Of a stretch of 37,395 nt of DNA, positions 10,801 through 19,193 are shown piece by piece (positions within the stretch are counted from its first letter, which is position 1; each line of letters starts with the position of its first letter). The stretch comes from Acholeplasmatales bacterium (GTDB lineage Bacteria > Bacillota_I > Bacilli_A > Acholeplasmatales > Anaeroplasmataceae). The position numbers and the translations under genes were made by a program. The stretch spans positions 1-37,395 of the forward strand of contig JAFRXJ010000040.1 in the NCBI GenBank assembly GCA_017441525.1. The letters run 5' to 3'. The notes beneath the pieces were generated by a model. The model had not been told where the DNA came from. It saw nothing but the letters and a program-made list of their open reading frames with translations, and searched no databases.

Positions 10801-11101
10801 TGATATTGAATTAAAATATAACTCTGGTAATCTTACATGGGGTTATGAAGGTGATCGCTCAACTTACGAGGGTTCTGGTACTAAATATATAAAATCAAGA
10901 GTTACAATTGGTGGTACTATCACTGCCAATACTTATTATGAATTAATAGATGGAGTATATACATTAACTGAAGATACGAAATTTAATGCTACTAAGACTT
11001 ATTATGAGGTTGCAACAGAATATAATGCAACATATTGCTATGTAGTTCATACTTGGGGTAACTACGTATTAGTTTGTAAGTTCTATGTTGATAGATATTA
11101 A
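7892..11101 (+). CDS. Exported LRR/Ig-like surface protein, smaller paralogue of the upstream gene
   Basis: 1069 aa, starting 20 nt after the 2103-aa gene with AAAAGGAGG upstream. The N-terminus is a hydrophobic segment (about 8-30) followed by FAYFSVSSNQAVSA, which resembles SipW-type signal regions. Beta-helix-like strands (about 45-140), an Ig-like segment ending near 308, and LRRs (about 788-876, e.g. VKKVNLSGKTL and VRELDISNNNISY) follow the same order as in the upstream protein. The C-terminus contains 'TYYE' repeats of a kind common in Firmicute surface proteins. No sorting signal is seen. The two large proteins probably arose by duplication. A function in adhesion or matrix building is inferred from domain types and neighbours. 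Confidence 0.7.
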   Translation: MKKLNKLSILLISSIFIFAVAVGISIFAYFSVSSNQAVSATTGITTENVVNITSFDDLFNNSKSGNYNDSNEVYDSESRKILRLTNSIELKTDLIITNDIHLDLNNKKLNLNDKTLTFKHGYYGCFSIYGGTIEKGSSGLGKIDIDLPNASFITTGVTYQSNNNASTQDACLNIINIDPKYSAYSALYLVGNAIDSSLNDRIEFKNYDTVSDNSFSLTQDKFITTKNKCILNSDTNEVCSYIYKDIDLPTHYLSTDIKIEYSLDDDTYIDEYGKYTAPTASADATLTATVSHENWDTSYSCAFKLHIVNLEDQTTKDNVALQLIKDYISEYYIANTLRVDETRSITNYYGFPNAIELPTTALGGNIEYEYSMTDYNNITVNTTSHPNNEVYVLEPNSDCFHLIVRLNDNQNVSLNMHSNYVSDYETIARLIINKLYGGSITVDSSKNQKTLYTLNNMINGIDNVDILDATTKSYISTYNITSVTYTLKTGTDAVDFYTLTDYLLAVKANASPDIKSEALTMTFTFGSGANAVNVPIDLYINYMAEGGNTLSGFLPYYTEFNTHVQDELIDEFEMPFYYGGGAPYVCYDVAYNYETTINYTTTKMTQYTPNFDAYNVTLGIPDCLDIILYYNGAERYTFTKGQTTSLTSELDTYFSAAAASNDAKYIFRLNAQGSFANDCNVILIYNYKFKTSDTWKRYEYSVKDDQNVTHSYLTDLTISPFTISGGLFYNTTSTKSNAIHDATFFKWIYNNFNTDENATALTTVTANSFIPVGWLSQDIAIDITVDSTLNSVSDFYGIGNLNNVKKVNLSGKTLSSAVLTSLAGLQNATILKLSGCGIDNVSAISTMTSVRELDISNNNISYFDELINMNNLFLVVLYGNKPTDAIIGSKGICNFQTYYDLIKNGVSVYNQVSTYVDDNSVSHEIAVLFADSDDYNDYVRLKALITQNKLSKNVSITKLYTDTLNQISITDIELKYNSGNLTWGYEGDRSTYEGSGTKYIKSRVTIGGTITANTYYELIDGVYTLTEDTKFNATKTYYEVATEYNATYCYVVHTWGNYVLVCKFYVDRY

Positions 11102-11122
11102 TAAAAAGGAGGAAAAATACTA

Positions 11123-11911
11123 ATGAAGAAAAACTTAATAATTCATATTGTAAATTTAATATTAGTGTTTGGATTAATAGTATTTTTCACCTATTCTTGG
11201 TACACTGCAAATGATACAGTAAAAGCTAATGGAATTACAGGCGCAACTTCTAATTCTGAGCATATTCATTTCAAACCAGAAATAAAAGCTGTAAGACATA
11301 ATTTGTCAGGAGATATTATTACAAACACATATAGAATTGATTCAACTGGAAGAATAATATTAACCGAATCAATATATTATCATAAAAAAGAAGATGTAAC
11401 AGATGATCCTATCACTGAATTTTCTCCTACCCAATATTTTGATATGAGTGAAATTCTTCCAGGTGAATATATTGATATTGAAATAGGCTATTATATGGAT
11501 GATGTATTAGATGGCTCAGGATATCAAATTAAATTATATGATTTAATAAAAGATACTCCATTTGATATAGATGGTAAATTGCATACTGTTGCAGGAGCAT
11601 TTAAATATAAAACTATATCATTAAAAGATGAAGCTCATAAGGCAACAACAACTAATGTTTCAGATTTCACCGCAGATTCAAATTTCACATGGTTTGAAAC
11701 ATATAATATAGCTGAAAACTATGATAATTCTTCTTCAGTTACAATATTAAATCATACTTGGAATAAAAACTATGAATATTTATATTTCACTTTTAGAATT
11801 CAAGAAGACTTTACTCAATATTATAGATTAATTGGTCAATCCGAAAACAGTTATGGTAGATTATTATCTAACTTAGATTTTAATATTGGAAAGTTTATGA
11901 TTATGGTATAA
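11123..11911 (+). CDS. Small secreted TasA/camelysin-like protein
   Basis: 262 aa, 21 nt after the 1069-aa gene, with AAAAAGGAGG upstream. Residues 1-35 are a hydrophobic leader ending in FFTYSWYTANDTVKANGI, nearly the same motif as in the minus-strand 275-aa protein (FSWYISNDSVKAEG). A 'SEILPGEYIDIEIGY' segment near residue 115 resembles the PGD-strand of TasA-like domains. No anchor other than the leader is visible. It probably encodes a secreted subunit assembled with the operon's other products; this is inferred from motif and context. No signal peptidase of the SipW type is encoded in the window. Confidence 0.6.
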   Translation: MKKNLIIHIVNLILVFGLIVFFTYSWYTANDTVKANGITGATSNSEHIHFKPEIKAVRHNLSGDIITNTYRIDSTGRIILTESIYYHKKEDVTDDPITEFSPTQYFDMSEILPGEYIDIEIGYYMDDVLDGSGYQIKLYDLIKDTPFDIDGKLHTVAGAFKYKTISLKDEAHKATTTNVSDFTADSNFTWFETYNIAENYDNSSSVTILNHTWNKNYEYLYFTFRIQEDFTQYYRLIGQSENSYGRLLSNLDFNIGKFMIMV

Positions 11912-11932
11912 GTCCAAAAGGGGTGAATATTT

Positions 11933-12706
11933 ATGAAAAAAATAAAAAAGTTAATACCTTATATTATTGCGGTATCATGCACCCTTGCTTTAGTAATAGC
12001 ACCATTGTTATATGCTTGGTATATTCATCTGCAATATATTCATGATATGAATTTCAATGTATTACAAATTGATTCACTTGTTACATTATATGAAGCAAAT
12101 GATACAAATTATAATGGTATACCAGATTTAAATATTGGTGAAAACATTAATCATTACTATAATCATGAAGCAGAAGCATATGTATCATATGATAATAGAT
12201 ATCATGAAGAAAATTATTCATTTGATTATGTTGATCAAAGATATGCCTTATCACAAGATTCAGAGGCCAACTTATTTAATACCCTTATTATCGAAGATGC
12301 AATTCCATCGAAGATATATGGATATAAATTTGAGATAACTAATTATGTTGGTGCAGAAAACACTTTGAATTTCTCTTTCGAAGAAGATGATAATATTGAT
12401 GTATCTATATTAAAAGATTTTGAAGCAAGACTTGGAATAGTAAATGCTGATTCTTCTGTTAATTTTACAGAATGGACTAGCTTCTGTACTGAAAATAGTG
12501 GTACATATTCTTATTCTGGAATTACTTTAAATTCTTTACAATCTGATATTATAGTTCCAGCAATAAGTGGATCATTATCTGTTGGAAGAATTGATTTATG
12601 GTTACAAGTTAGAATTAATAATAATTCTACAAACGATGACATTAGTGATTTTAGATTACCAATGTATAGATTATCACTAGCATTTGAAATGCAAGATGAA
12701 GACTAA
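11933..12706 (+). CDS. Small exported protein, last gene of the surface operon
   Basis: 257 aa, 21 nt after the previous gene, with AAAAGGGGTG as ribosome binding site. The leader (about residues 6-29) ends in LLYAWYIHLQ, an aromatic cleavage-zone pattern like its neighbours. The mature part contains 'KIYGYKFEITNYVGAENTLNFSF', a strand pair comparable with the TasA-like 'f.v.N.g' motif, but it is more diverged. A bidirectional terminator follows. It is probably another minor subunit of the same surface structure; the assignment rests on leader type and operon position. Confidence 0.55.
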   Translation: MKKIKKLIPYIIAVSCTLALVIAPLLYAWYIHLQYIHDMNFNVLQIDSLVTLYEANDTNYNGIPDLNIGENINHYYNHEAEAYVSYDNRYHEENYSFDYVDQRYALSQDSEANLFNTLIIEDAIPSKIYGYKFEITNYVGAENTLNFSFEEDDNIDVSILKDFEARLGIVNADSSVNFTEWTSFCTENSGTYSYSGITLNSLQSDIIVPAISGSLSVGRIDLWLQVRINNNSTNDDISDFRLPMYRLSLAFEMQDED

Positions 12707-12716
12707 TAATTATAAT

Positions 12717-12756
12717 AAAAAAGCATTGATTGGCCTAAGCCTTTCAATGCTTTTTC
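12717..12756. terminator. Bidirectional terminator between convergent genes
   Basis: AAGCATTGA (12721-12729) pairs with TCAATGCTT (12744-12752), flanked by A-run and T-run on either side. It serves the plus-strand surface operon and the minus-strand membrane protein gene that ends at 12760. Confidence 0.85.
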
Positions 12757-12759
12757 TTT

Positions 12760-13479
12760 TTATTCTTTATTTTCTAATTGTTTTCTTTCTTTTTCTATCT
12801 TTTTAAGTTCTCTTAATTCCTTTTCAACTTTAATTCTTTCTTGTTCTTCTTTAATCTCTTCTTCCCTTTCATCCGCAATCTTTTTCATACCAGGTAATAC
12901 ATTTACTACTGGCACCCTTTGTAAGAATGGAGAGAATACAGTAATTAGAGCTTCAGCAGCCTCGATAATGAAGCCTACACCTAATAAATAGATATGAGTT
13001 AAGAAATGTTCTGCATTTTCTTCAGGTTCAATTAAAAGTAAAATTGAAAATACTATTTCAGCAACTGCAAATACTAAATTTAAAATTGAAAAAGCTTTTC
13101 TTTCATGAATTTCATGTAGGCCTTCATTTATTTCCATAGTTGATGTAACAACAGTTGCTACAGCCCACATTACACTTACTTTATATACATTATCATGGAA
13201 TATAGTTAATATTAATACACCAACTATAATTGTAAATATCGCAGTACCTATATGGTTATGCGCTTCTTTATAGCCTCTATCTACTATTTCTTTCATTAAT
13301 TCTAATGAAGCTACTAAAATTAAATCTATACCTACAACTAAATAAATATATTCTTCTATTCTTTCATTTAATACTAGTATTAAAATACCACCAATTAAAT
13401 ATGCTAAGGTTCTAACAGCTGATAAAGCTCTAGCTATTTTCAAGATTTTCTTTAATGTTATATCTACCGCATTTGCCAT
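12760..13479 (-). CDS. HdeD/DUF308-like membrane protein with charged C-terminal tail
   Basis: 239 aa. About six hydrophobic segments lie between residues 15 and 185 in three hairpin-like pairs, the arrangement of HdeD/DUF308 proteins. The last 45 residues are a highly charged Glu/Lys helix, probably a cytoplasmic coiled coil. The open frame extends to a GTG at 13488, but that GTG lies inside the ribosome binding site AGAGGTG, so the ATG at 13479 is chosen. The function of the family in Firmicutes is not settled; a stress-related membrane role is only inferred. Confidence 0.65.
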   Translation of the reverse strand: MANAVDITLKKILKIARALSAVRTLAYLIGGILILVLNERIEEYIYLVVGIDLILVASLELMKEIVDRGYKEAHNHIGTAIFTIIVGVLILTIFHDNVYKVSVMWAVATVVTSTMEINEGLHEIHERKAFSILNLVFAVAEIVFSILLLIEPEENAEHFLTHIYLLGVGFIIEAAEALITVFSPFLQRVPVVNVLPGMKKIADEREEEIKEEQERIKVEKELRELKKIEKERKQLENKE

Positions 13480-13546
13480 ATAAATCACCTCTTTTTAAGC
13501 CATTTAATGATTCAATCTATTTTCTATTATAAAACAAACTGTATAA

Positions 13547-13582
13547 ATAAAAAAGTCCTATAAAGATGAACTTTATAGAACT
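13547..13582 (-). terminator. Terminator of the lipoprotein gene
   Basis: AGTCCTATAAAG (13554-13565) pairs with CTTTATAGAACT (13571-13582) with one mismatch, followed on the minus strand by six U. It sits 9 nt past the stop codon at 13592. Confidence 0.85.
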
Positions 13583-13591
13583 ATTTTACTA

Positions 13592-16348
13592 TTATTTCTT
13601 ATATGAAATTTGAAGTCCTAAGAATTCAGTAGTTACTGGTTGAAAGATTACATAAGTTCCAGCCTTTAATCCTTTTACATCAAGTACTAATTCACCAGAA
13701 TCAGCTGTCTTGCTGGCAATTAATGCATAATATTCTACACCATCTTGCGCTATAGTTGAACTTGAACAAATAGTTAATTTTCCATTTTTAATATAAAAAT
13801 ACTTATTATTTAATGTTTGTCCTGCCTTAATATCAGTATCTAAACATAATAAGGCAGCTCCACTATCAGATTTAGAATATGTATGATAACTAATACTAGA
13901 ATAATCATCTAATTCAAACTTTAATGCTGTTTGTTCGTAGATTGTAGTTGTAAAGATATCTTTATCTTCAGTCTTTTCAATCTTACCCATTACACCAATG
14001 CTTCCAAAATAACTAAAGTCACCTTCAGATATCATTGATGGAATTGATGTATCACCATCACCTAATTTACTATTTCCAATAACTATAAAATCTGAATAAG
14101 TTTCAGGAATGAATTTACCGAAGAATTCAAATGTGCCTAAAACGCTAAAATCAGCTTCTTTTTTATAATCAGGATCAATATACCAACCAACAAATTCATA
14201 TCCTTCATAATTAGGAGATGCAATTGGAGTGATAGGTAAATCTTTATTTACATAAGTTGTAGTAACATTTGATGAATTAGTTGGATCTGCATGCCAAATT
14301 ACAGGAACATGTAATTCTTCTTTAAATGCTGCATATAAAACCATTCCTGCCTTTATTGTATGCTTATTAGGATCATATGCCTCTTTATAATCAGCATCCA
14401 TATAATATCCCATAAATACATTTTCAACCTTAGTACCATTTTCTAATAATTTTCCTTCTCTTACAGGAATGTAAGTTAATGGCTTACTTAAGTTAACATA
14501 TGTTTCTTCTTGAGTTGCACCAGCAATTATAATCTTTCCATATACACCAAAATCATATGTAATATTAGCTGTCATAGTTGATGAAGCTGTTTTTCTAATT
14601 AGTTTAACTGGTTGACCATATGAATCTAGATATAATTCAAATGTTACACCACTTGAATTAGTACCATATACGATATATTGATTTGTATTCTTGTCAAAAG
14701 ATATATTAGAATTCTTCATACTTAATAATGATGATATTACTTCATTTTTATATGAAGGATCAATAAATTCAGCTATTACTGCACCAATCTTTGGACCTTG
14801 GTATAATAATTTACCATCAACATAATAATAATCAATATTTGCATGATTTACACCCTCAGAGATATCTGCCTTAAAATATCCTGGAAGTAGATTAGTTGAA
14901 TTAAAGATATTATTAATGAATTCTTCAAATCTAACCTTAGTAGAAACCTCAAAACTTGTTGGATTTGAATAGATTGTTGATACTTCGTCAGTCTTTCCAT
15001 GAATAGTTATAACAATCTTTCTTAAATATCCACATTCGTCATATGATAATTCAAAGCTTCTTTCTTTGCCATCAAATTGACAAATATAATAATTATTCTC
15101 TTTTCTAGCAGTAAAATCTCCAAATCTCTTCATATTATCATATACTTCAGAGAAAGTAAGCATTGATTGTTCTAAGAAGAATCTAGCTTCTTCATTTTGT
15201 TCTACTGATGAACTATATGACCATGTTTTATCGCTATAAACACATGAATATTTTCTTGATGGATTTGATTCATAATATAATTCATAAGCAGTTGCATCGT
15301 GAATAACATCAATTTGCTTTAAATTTGGTTTATCTTCATAAATCTTATCAAAGATTGCTGAAATGCTACTATAACCAATTATATATCCATTTATGTCATA
15401 ATAAATGGTCATTGTCTTATCAACATATTCAAATCTTGCACCATTAAATGATAATGTGTAAGTAATATTATTTTTAGCATTATATGCTAATAAAGCTGGT
15501 AAATAAATATATGAGTTTTCAATATTATATTTACCCAAAATAGCTTCTACATCTGATTTAACATATCTATTTACAGGAATAATATTATTCTTTTCATCAA
15601 TATAATATGAAAATGACTTTAAAGTTGTTTCAGTTGATGAAGATGAACAACTAAAGAATGTTACCATATCATAGCCTTCATAAGCTATAACATCACTTAA
15701 ATATTTATCATTAACTAAATTAGTAACATCAGATAATGATGCTGCCGTTGTATTTAATTGAATTGTCTTTACTTTAAATCTAGGTGATAGTGTTACATCA
15801 CCATGAATTTCTGTATCTGATAAATATTTTGTATTATTTGAGTTATACCATCCATCAAATTCATATGTATATTTATATAATGCATCTGAATCTGCAGCCT
15901 TTGTTGGTGTAGAAGGAAATATTGCATTAGAACCATATTCTACAGTTTGATTAGTTGAGATTCCATCAGTAGATACAAATGTAACAGTATATTCTCTTAC
16001 TGTTTGATTCCATTTTGCATATAAAGTAGTTGTACCATCTACTGTATCATTATCAAAATCAAATGGTTCAGTTAATAATTGATCCTTATACCATCCTGCA
16101 AATTCAAACTCATATTGTTCAGTTGATTCCTTTGATGGATTAGATGGCTTTATAACATGACCATCTTCTGTTACTTGAACATCAATTGGTGTTCCACCAT
16201 TTGTTTCAAATGAAATGCTTGATTCAGTCTTTTCTACTGTTTCTTCATTTGATTTCCCACTATCATCTTTTTTGTTATTACATGAAGATAATGCAAAGAA
16301 TGATGCTCCAGCAATCATTAAACCTAAAAAAATACTTTTCTTTTTCAT
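13592..16348 (-). CDS. Large lipoprotein with InlB-type B-repeats
   Basis: 918 aa. A lipoprotein signal peptide is clear: KKK, a hydrophobic stretch and the lipobox LSSC with Cys23. Four Listeria-Bacteroides (InlB B) repeats are recognisable by their '..Y.F.GWY.D..' and 'tLYAKW' ends: two near residues 45-190 and two near 665-790. Between them is a roughly 470-residue region with many repeated beta-type segments that I cannot assign. The frame opens at a TTG inside the ribosome binding site TTGGAGGAG; the ATG at 16348 is the likely start. A surface-exposed adhesion or binding role is inferred from the repeats. It is a single-gene unit with its own terminator. Confidence 0.8.
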   Translation of the reverse strand: MKKKSIFLGLMIAGASFFALSSCNNKKDDSGKSNEETVEKTESSISFETNGGTPIDVQVTEDGHVIKPSNPSKESTEQYEFEFAGWYKDQLLTEPFDFDNDTVDGTTTLYAKWNQTVREYTVTFVSTDGISTNQTVEYGSNAIFPSTPTKAADSDALYKYTYEFDGWYNSNNTKYLSDTEIHGDVTLSPRFKVKTIQLNTTAASLSDVTNLVNDKYLSDVIAYEGYDMVTFFSCSSSSTETTLKSFSYYIDEKNNIIPVNRYVKSDVEAILGKYNIENSYIYLPALLAYNAKNNITYTLSFNGARFEYVDKTMTIYYDINGYIIGYSSISAIFDKIYEDKPNLKQIDVIHDATAYELYYESNPSRKYSCVYSDKTWSYSSSVEQNEEARFFLEQSMLTFSEVYDNMKRFGDFTARKENNYYICQFDGKERSFELSYDECGYLRKIVITIHGKTDEVSTIYSNPTSFEVSTKVRFEEFINNIFNSTNLLPGYFKADISEGVNHANIDYYYVDGKLLYQGPKIGAVIAEFIDPSYKNEVISSLLSMKNSNISFDKNTNQYIVYGTNSSGVTFELYLDSYGQPVKLIRKTASSTMTANITYDFGVYGKIIIAGATQEETYVNLSKPLTYIPVREGKLLENGTKVENVFMGYYMDADYKEAYDPNKHTIKAGMVLYAAFKEELHVPVIWHADPTNSSNVTTTYVNKDLPITPIASPNYEGYEFVGWYIDPDYKKEADFSVLGTFEFFGKFIPETYSDFIVIGNSKLGDGDTSIPSMISEGDFSYFGSIGVMGKIEKTEDKDIFTTTIYEQTALKFELDDYSSISYHTYSKSDSGAALLCLDTDIKAGQTLNNKYFYIKNGKLTICSSSTIAQDGVEYYALIASKTADSGELVLDVKGLKAGTYVIFQPVTTEFLGLQISYKK

Positions 16349-16373
16349 TTCTGTCTCCTCCAATTTTTAATAC

Positions 16374-16402
16374 ATTATAATTGTATCAATTATTAGGTGA
16401 AA
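16374..16402 (-). promoter_or_regulatory. Possible promoter of the lipoprotein gene
   Basis: A perfect TATAAT on the minus strand (16374-16379) lies 17 nt from TTTCAC (16397-16402), a poor -35 match. The spacing to the start codon is about 25 nt. Confidence 0.4.
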
Positions 16403-16459
16403 ATAAATCATCTATAAAAACCAAAAAATCTAGTCAAAAATCATACTTTTGGGTGAGAA

Positions 16460-16515
16460 AAAGAAAAGCACCCTACTAGTAGATTCTGTTTTAATCAAAC
16501 AAAATCGTAGAGTGC
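16460..16515 (-). terminator. Terminator after the first Fic gene
   Basis: GCACCCTAC (16468-16476) pairs with GTAGAGTGC (16507-16515) with one mismatch, and inner segments pair further (GATT..AATC). On the minus strand a U-rich tract (TTTTCTTTTT) follows. Confidence 0.8.
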
Positions 16516-16526
16516 ATATGCTTTGT

Positions 16527-17507
16527 TTATTTAATATATTTTTGGTTCTTACTATTAGGTTTATCTGGCAATGTCATTCTTATTAATCCATTGTCTAGCG
16601 CTGGGTTTAAATAACTTGCTCTTAATGTTTCTTTGGATTTAATACCTAGTCTTTCCATAATTTCATTTGCAGATAATGGAATATCATCATCCATTACTTC
16701 TAATAATCTATTAACCTGATCAGAAATGTTTTTTGATTCTTTAGTTACACTTAATAATACTTCATCTAATGTTTCATCAATCATTTTTAACATAAATTCA
16801 ATGAACACATTTGAATCTCCATTTTTGTTACTAATATCAATCACTTTGTAATAATCTGATTGATATTTTTTTATTTGGGATTCTATTGGTATAAATTCAA
16901 ACAAAGGATTCCAACTTGTTAATAATACATTTTGCCATAATCTAGCTGTTCTTCCATTTCCATCTCCAAATGGATGAATGTAAACAAACTCATAATGAAA
17001 TATACATGATTTAATCAAAATTGGAGTCTCTTTATCATTATTTACCCATTCAAACAAATCTGCCATAAGCTTTGGAACCAAATCCTCTGGTGGAGCAAAG
17101 AAAATGATTTTATCTCCATCAAACACACCTTCACCATGATTTCTATATTTTCCTGGCTTATCTTCTATTAAATATGTTAATATGCTATGGGCTTTTAATA
17201 AATCAGATTCTTTATAGCCATTAAATTCATTTATTTTGTTATATGCTTCATATGCATTCTTTACTTCTTGAATCTCCTTTTGAGGACCAATAACCTTTTT
17301 ACCAGCTATTACATCTTTAACTTGATCTAAAGATAATGAATTAGCTTCAATTACCAAGGATGAATGAATTGATTTTATTTTATTATTACGTCTTAATATA
17401 GGCATTCTTTTTAATGATTCATATGTTGTTATCTTACCTAATTTTTCAGTAATAGACATTGAATAATTGAGCATTTTATTAGTTATAGTAAATGGAGGTT
17501 TATACAT
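16527..17507 (-). CDS. Fic-domain protein with C-terminal winged helix
   Basis: 326 aa. The Fic catalytic motif HPFGDGNGR is intact (178-186), including the catalytic His. In the known family this transfers AMP (or a related group) to Ser, Thr or Tyr of a target. An N-terminal helix with SLVIEAN (50-56) sits where the inhibitory (S/T)xxxE(G/N) motif of class II Fic proteins is expected, with Ala in place of the usual Gly/Asn directly after Glu. Residues 255-326 form a winged-helix-like domain, suggesting DNA binding. The start has AAAGGGGATG upstream, and that site lies inside a large palindrome covering the promoter. It is a single-gene unit; the target is unknown. Confidence 0.85.
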   Translation of the reverse strand: MYKPPFTITNKMLNYSMSITEKLGKITTYESLKRMPILRRNNKIKSIHSSLVIEANSLSLDQVKDVIAGKKVIGPQKEIQEVKNAYEAYNKINEFNGYKESDLLKAHSILTYLIEDKPGKYRNHGEGVFDGDKIIFFAPPEDLVPKLMADLFEWVNNDKETPILIKSCIFHYEFVYIHPFGDGNGRTARLWQNVLLTSWNPLFEFIPIESQIKKYQSDYYKVIDISNKNGDSNVFIEFMLKMIDETLDEVLLSVTKESKNISDQVNRLLEVMDDDIPLSANEIMERLGIKSKETLRASYLNPALDNGLIRMTLPDKPNSKNQKYIK

Positions 17508-17513
17508 AAAAAA

Positions 17514-17555
17514 TCATCCCCTTTAATATAATTCGATTATATCATAAGGGGATGA
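17514..17555. promoter_or_regulatory. 42-bp palindromic operator over the fic promoter
   Basis: TCATCCCCTT (17514-17523) and AAGGGGATGA (17546-17555) are perfect inverted repeats. Inside them ATATAAT/ATTATAT form a second 7-bp inverted repeat. The structure covers the -10 box and the ribosome binding site of the Fic gene. The left arm in transcript order lies upstream of the transcription start, so this is more likely a DNA operator than an RNA hairpin. Confidence 0.65.
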
Positions 17556-17564
17556 CTAAAACAA
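17536..17564 (-). promoter_or_regulatory. Promoter of the first Fic gene
   Basis: On the minus strand TTGTTT (17559-17564), 17-nt spacer, TATAAT (17536-17541). It is embedded in the palindrome at 17514-17555. Confidence 0.7.
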
Positions 17565-17566
17565 CA

Positions 17567-17600
17567 TCTTGCTTAAATCTTGCTTAAAATGTTGCTTAAT
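17567..17600. repeat. Three direct repeats upstream of the fic -35 box
   Basis: The units TCTTGCTTAAA, TCTTGCTTAAAA and TGTTGCTTAAT follow one another with an 11-12-bp period directly upstream of the -35 element, so they face the same side of the helix. They are candidate activator or repressor binding sites. Confidence 0.55.
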
Positions 17601-17810
17601 TATATTTTTTATTTTTTATAATTTAATATCGCAACGCATTCACAGTGTGTCAGTCCGTTAATTGTAACATTAGATAAAATTTGTAAAAATACCTGTTGTC
17701 TGCGCTAAGTAACATATCAAAATTTTAGAAAACATTGAGAAAGATAAAACTAATATGTCGTTCCTATATCAAGGAATATATGATTTTTCTCAAATAACTA
17801 TTAATGCAAA

Positions 17811-17842
17811 TAAAAAGCACCTACCATTATAGATAGATGCTT
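17811..17842 (-). terminator. Terminator after the second Fic gene
   Basis: AGCACCTA (17816-17823) pairs with TAGATGCT (17834-17841) with one mismatch. A UUUUUAUUU tract follows on the minus strand. The rest of 17601-17810 has no recognisable gene. Confidence 0.7.
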
Positions 17843-17892
17843 ACGATTATTATCATTGTTTTCCTTAATTATTATATTTTTGTTGATTGATT

Positions 17893-18939
17893 TTATTTTA
17901 ATCTTGCGTACTTATTATCTTTTCCATTACCTTCACGTCTTATTTCTCCAAGTTCTACTAATTTTCTTAATGACCCTTCTATAGAACTAATGCTAAGTGA
18001 TGGACATAATTCTCTTATATCTTGCTTTGTGAACCAACCAATTTTCTCATTGATTGCTTTTCTTACCATATCGATAGCTGGTAATTTCTTTTCTACAATT
18101 TTAAATCTATCTTCAAAATCTTTATAAGCTGCAAGTATTGTACTTAATAAATATTTAATAAATGGTACTGGATCATCATTACCTTCAATCCATCCATGTT
18201 GTGATGCTCCAAGTGCATCATAATATAAATCTTTATGTTTTGCTATCTTAGCTTCAAGTGATATATATTTACCAACATAAAAACCATTTCTACATAATAA
18301 TAATGTTGTTAATAATCTAGACATTCTACCATTTCCATCATTAAATGGATGAATGCATAAGAAATCATGAATAAATACAGGAATTGCAATTAGAGGTTCT
18401 AATTCATTATTTCCTATTACTCTATTGTATTCTTCACATATCCTATCTAATGCTTCTGGCGTATCAAATGGATCAAGAGGTGTAAATAATACTTCTACCT
18501 TACCATCGGGATATGTTGCTGATACATAATTTTGAACATTTTTTGTTCTTCCTGCCATAGGATTATTTAAATGATTATACATAATTTTATGAAGCTGTAA
18601 TATAAAATTTTGTGTTAATGGAATTGCATCAAAGCTTTCATGTATTATATTTAATACATCACGATATCCTGCTATTTCTTCTTCAGCTCTGTTTTTAGGT
18701 GTTGTCTTTTCTTCAACTAATTGCTTAATTCTTGAGTTTGTTGTTACAATACCTTCAATAGCATTTGATGCTTCTGTACTTTGAATCTTAGCTATTTCAA
18801 CTAATTTTTCTAATTCTTCTGGTCGTTGTTTTAAATATAATTCTTGTTTTCCAGCTTCTTTATATATAGCAGCTATATAGCTTAAGATTTCAGAATCCCA
18901 TTTTTTTTTACTTATATCAGAATAATTGAATTTTCTCAT
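17893..18939 (-). CDS. Fic-domain protein (class II) with winged helix
   Basis: 348 aa. The catalytic motif HPFNDGNGR (197-205) is intact. The N-terminal inhibitory motif is textbook, SNAIEG (58-63), as in class II Fic enzymes where the Glu blocks ATP binding until relieved. Residues 285-348 form a winged-helix domain (the 'KQDIRELC' and 'LVELGEIRREG' parts). The start has AAAAGGTG 6 nt upstream. It has its own promoter and terminator, and no separate FicA-type antitoxin gene is adjacent. It is only distantly related to the other Fic gene 400 bp away. Modification target unknown. Confidence 0.88.
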   Translation of the reverse strand: MRKFNYSDISKKKWDSEILSYIAAIYKEAGKQELYLKQRPEELEKLVEIAKIQSTEASNAIEGIVTTNSRIKQLVEEKTTPKNRAEEEIAGYRDVLNIIHESFDAIPLTQNFILQLHKIMYNHLNNPMAGRTKNVQNYVSATYPDGKVEVLFTPLDPFDTPEALDRICEEYNRVIGNNELEPLIAIPVFIHDFLCIHPFNDGNGRMSRLLTTLLLCRNGFYVGKYISLEAKIAKHKDLYYDALGASQHGWIEGNDDPVPFIKYLLSTILAAYKDFEDRFKIVEKKLPAIDMVRKAINEKIGWFTKQDIRELCPSLSISSIEGSLRKLVELGEIRREGNGKDNKYARLK

Positions 18940-18971
18940 TATTTCACCTTTTTTCTTATGTTTTCCCTTAA

Positions 18972-19000
18972 ATTATATAACATTTTAAGGTTAAATTCAA
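18972..19000 (-). promoter_or_regulatory. Promoter of the second Fic gene with CCTTAA operator-like sites
   Basis: TTGAAT (18995-19000), 17-nt spacer, TATAAT (18972-18977) on the minus strand. CCTTAAA and TTTAAGG flank the -10 box as an inverted pair, and a further TTCCCCTTAA lies upstream of the -35. The CCCCTT/AAGGGG core resembles the palindrome at the other fic promoter. Confidence 0.65.
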
Positions 19001-19193
19001 TAATTAAGGGGAATATAAACTAAAAATGGATATTTTATATACTTGGCCTTAAACATATAATGAATATGTTTTTAAATTTGTTTAATTAAACTAGTTAAAC
19101 CTTATTATATGTGAATATTATGAGGTTATATATTTTACTATTTATTCGGTAAAAATAGTTTTTATTTCTTTTAAATCTTCATCTTTTTATTTC

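Noticed and set aside
16527..18939. Classical fic/antitoxin (FicTA) toxin pair
   Set aside because: Both genes are full Fic enzymes with catalytic motifs and their own promoters; no small FicA-like gene is adjacent, and the inhibitory helix is built in.
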